The translations under genes were made by a program, and so were the position numbers. This document shows, piece after piece, positions 4,786-5,014 of a stretch of 5,014 bases of DNA (the first letter of the stretch is position 1; each line of letters begins with the position of its first letter). This DNA comes from Bacillota bacterium (lineage in GTDB: Bacteria; Bacillota; Sulfobacillia; Symbiobacteriales; Symbiobacteriaceae), in contig JAQBPS010000035.1 of NCBI GenBank assembly GCA_028287415.1, positions 1-5,014 of the forward strand, read 5' to 3'. The notes below the pieces were generated by a model that worked only from the letters and a program-made list of their open reading frames with translations, made no database searches and was not told where the DNA came from.

Positions 4786-5014
4786 ATGGATATGGAAAAG
4801 GCAAAAGGACGGGGGATGCCCATGAGCGGCGGCGACTGGCACGATGATGAGGAGGATCGCCTGCCCCGCAAACCCGCCCGTGAGGGCACGGATGCGTGGC
4901 GGCCCGGCCCGCACGACTGGTCAGACAGGCTCGCGACGGAGCCGCTGGAGCAGCCGATCAGGCAGCCGCTTGCGGGCGAAAACCGTCCCGTGCTGACCGT
5001 TGTGGCAGGCGCCT
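4786..5014 (+). CDS. 5' end of divergent gene, possible P-loop protein (partial)
   Basis: An open frame with no stop runs from the ATG at 4786 to the window end (76 complete codons). Third positions are mostly G or C, as in the minus-strand genes. The N-terminus is hydrophilic, with an acidic patch HDDEEDR (19-25) and several Pro, Trp and Arg residues, and looks disordered. It then turns into NRPVLTVVAGA (66-76), whose hydrophobic strand ending in Gly-Ala resembles the strand before a P-loop in ParA/MinD-like or AAA proteins. The motif itself would lie past the edge, so this is only an inference. Starts at 4786, 4792, 4816 and 4822 are all in frame. GGGAG upstream serves 4786 or 4792, and GGACGGGGG lies 6 nt before 4822, which may be the better start. 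It is divergent from the tad operon and could be a regulator or a second ATPase. It is not identified. Confidence 0.6.
   Translation, partial: MDMEKAKGRGMPMSGGDWHDDEEDRLPRKPAREGTDAWRPGPHDWSDRLATEPLEQPIRQPLAGENRPVLTVVAGA

Noticed and set aside
4692..4889. Minus-strand 65-codon frame across the intergenic region
   Set aside because: It covers the AT-rich promoter region and the start of the plus-strand gene. Composition changes abruptly along it, and it has no ribosome binding site or recognisable feature.
1..5014. CRISPR arrays, tRNA or rRNA genes, insertion sequences, attachment sites
   Set aside because: No regularly spaced repeats, cloverleaf-like segments, transposase genes or flanking inverted repeats are seen; almost all of the window is coding.

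Overview
The window holds most of a Tad (tight adherence / Flp-type IVc pilus) assembly operon on the minus strand, with the start of a divergently transcribed gene at the right edge. Read in the direction of transcription (high to low coordinate), the minus-strand genes are: a CpaB/RcpC-like SAF-domain membrane protein (3966-4646), a TadZ/CpaE-like MinD/ParA-fold protein (3135-3947), the CpaF/TadA secretion ATPase (1746-3131), the inner-membrane platform proteins TadB (893-1801) and TadC (58-888), and the first 12 codons of another gene with a hydrophobic N-terminus that runs off the left edge (1-36). Spacing is very tight: gaps of 3-21 nt, plus a 56-nt cpaF/tadB overlap. One polycistronic mRNA with translational coupling is therefore likely.

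In other Tad systems these parts act together. CpaF hydrolyses ATP at the cytoplasmic face, TadB and TadC form the membrane platform it drives, TadZ positions the machine, and the SAF protein is a membrane-anchored accessory assembly factor. No Flp pilin, prepilin peptidase, TadE/F pseudopilin or secretin gene is visible. The first three may lie beyond the left edge. A secretin between cpaB and tadZ, the usual proteobacterial place, is absent.

The coding DNA is GC-rich, with G/C-rich third positions. Most genes have a very strong purine Shine-Dalgarno (GGGGAGGG or GGGGGG) 7-9 nt before the start. With the compact cpaB-tadZ-cpaF-tadB-tadC order and no secretin, this suggests a high-GC monoderm-like bacterium, perhaps a high-GC Bacillota such as a Symbiobacterium relative. 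This placement is a guess, not a demonstration.

An AT-rich stretch of roughly 120 bp (about 4665-4785) separates the operon from the plus-strand gene starting near 4786-4822. It carries promoter-like sequences on both strands. The plus gene has a charged, proline-rich N-terminus leading into what may be the first beta strand of a nucleotide-binding domain, but it is cut by the window end.

The oddest features are three. The TadZ-like protein has lost the Walker A lysine. The first two genes of the operon each have a strong SD that fits a non-canonical start codon (CTG and ATC) and not the nearest standard one. The CpaF C-terminal tail is overprinted on the start of TadB. Otherwise this is a recognisable Tad locus, not an unknown system.
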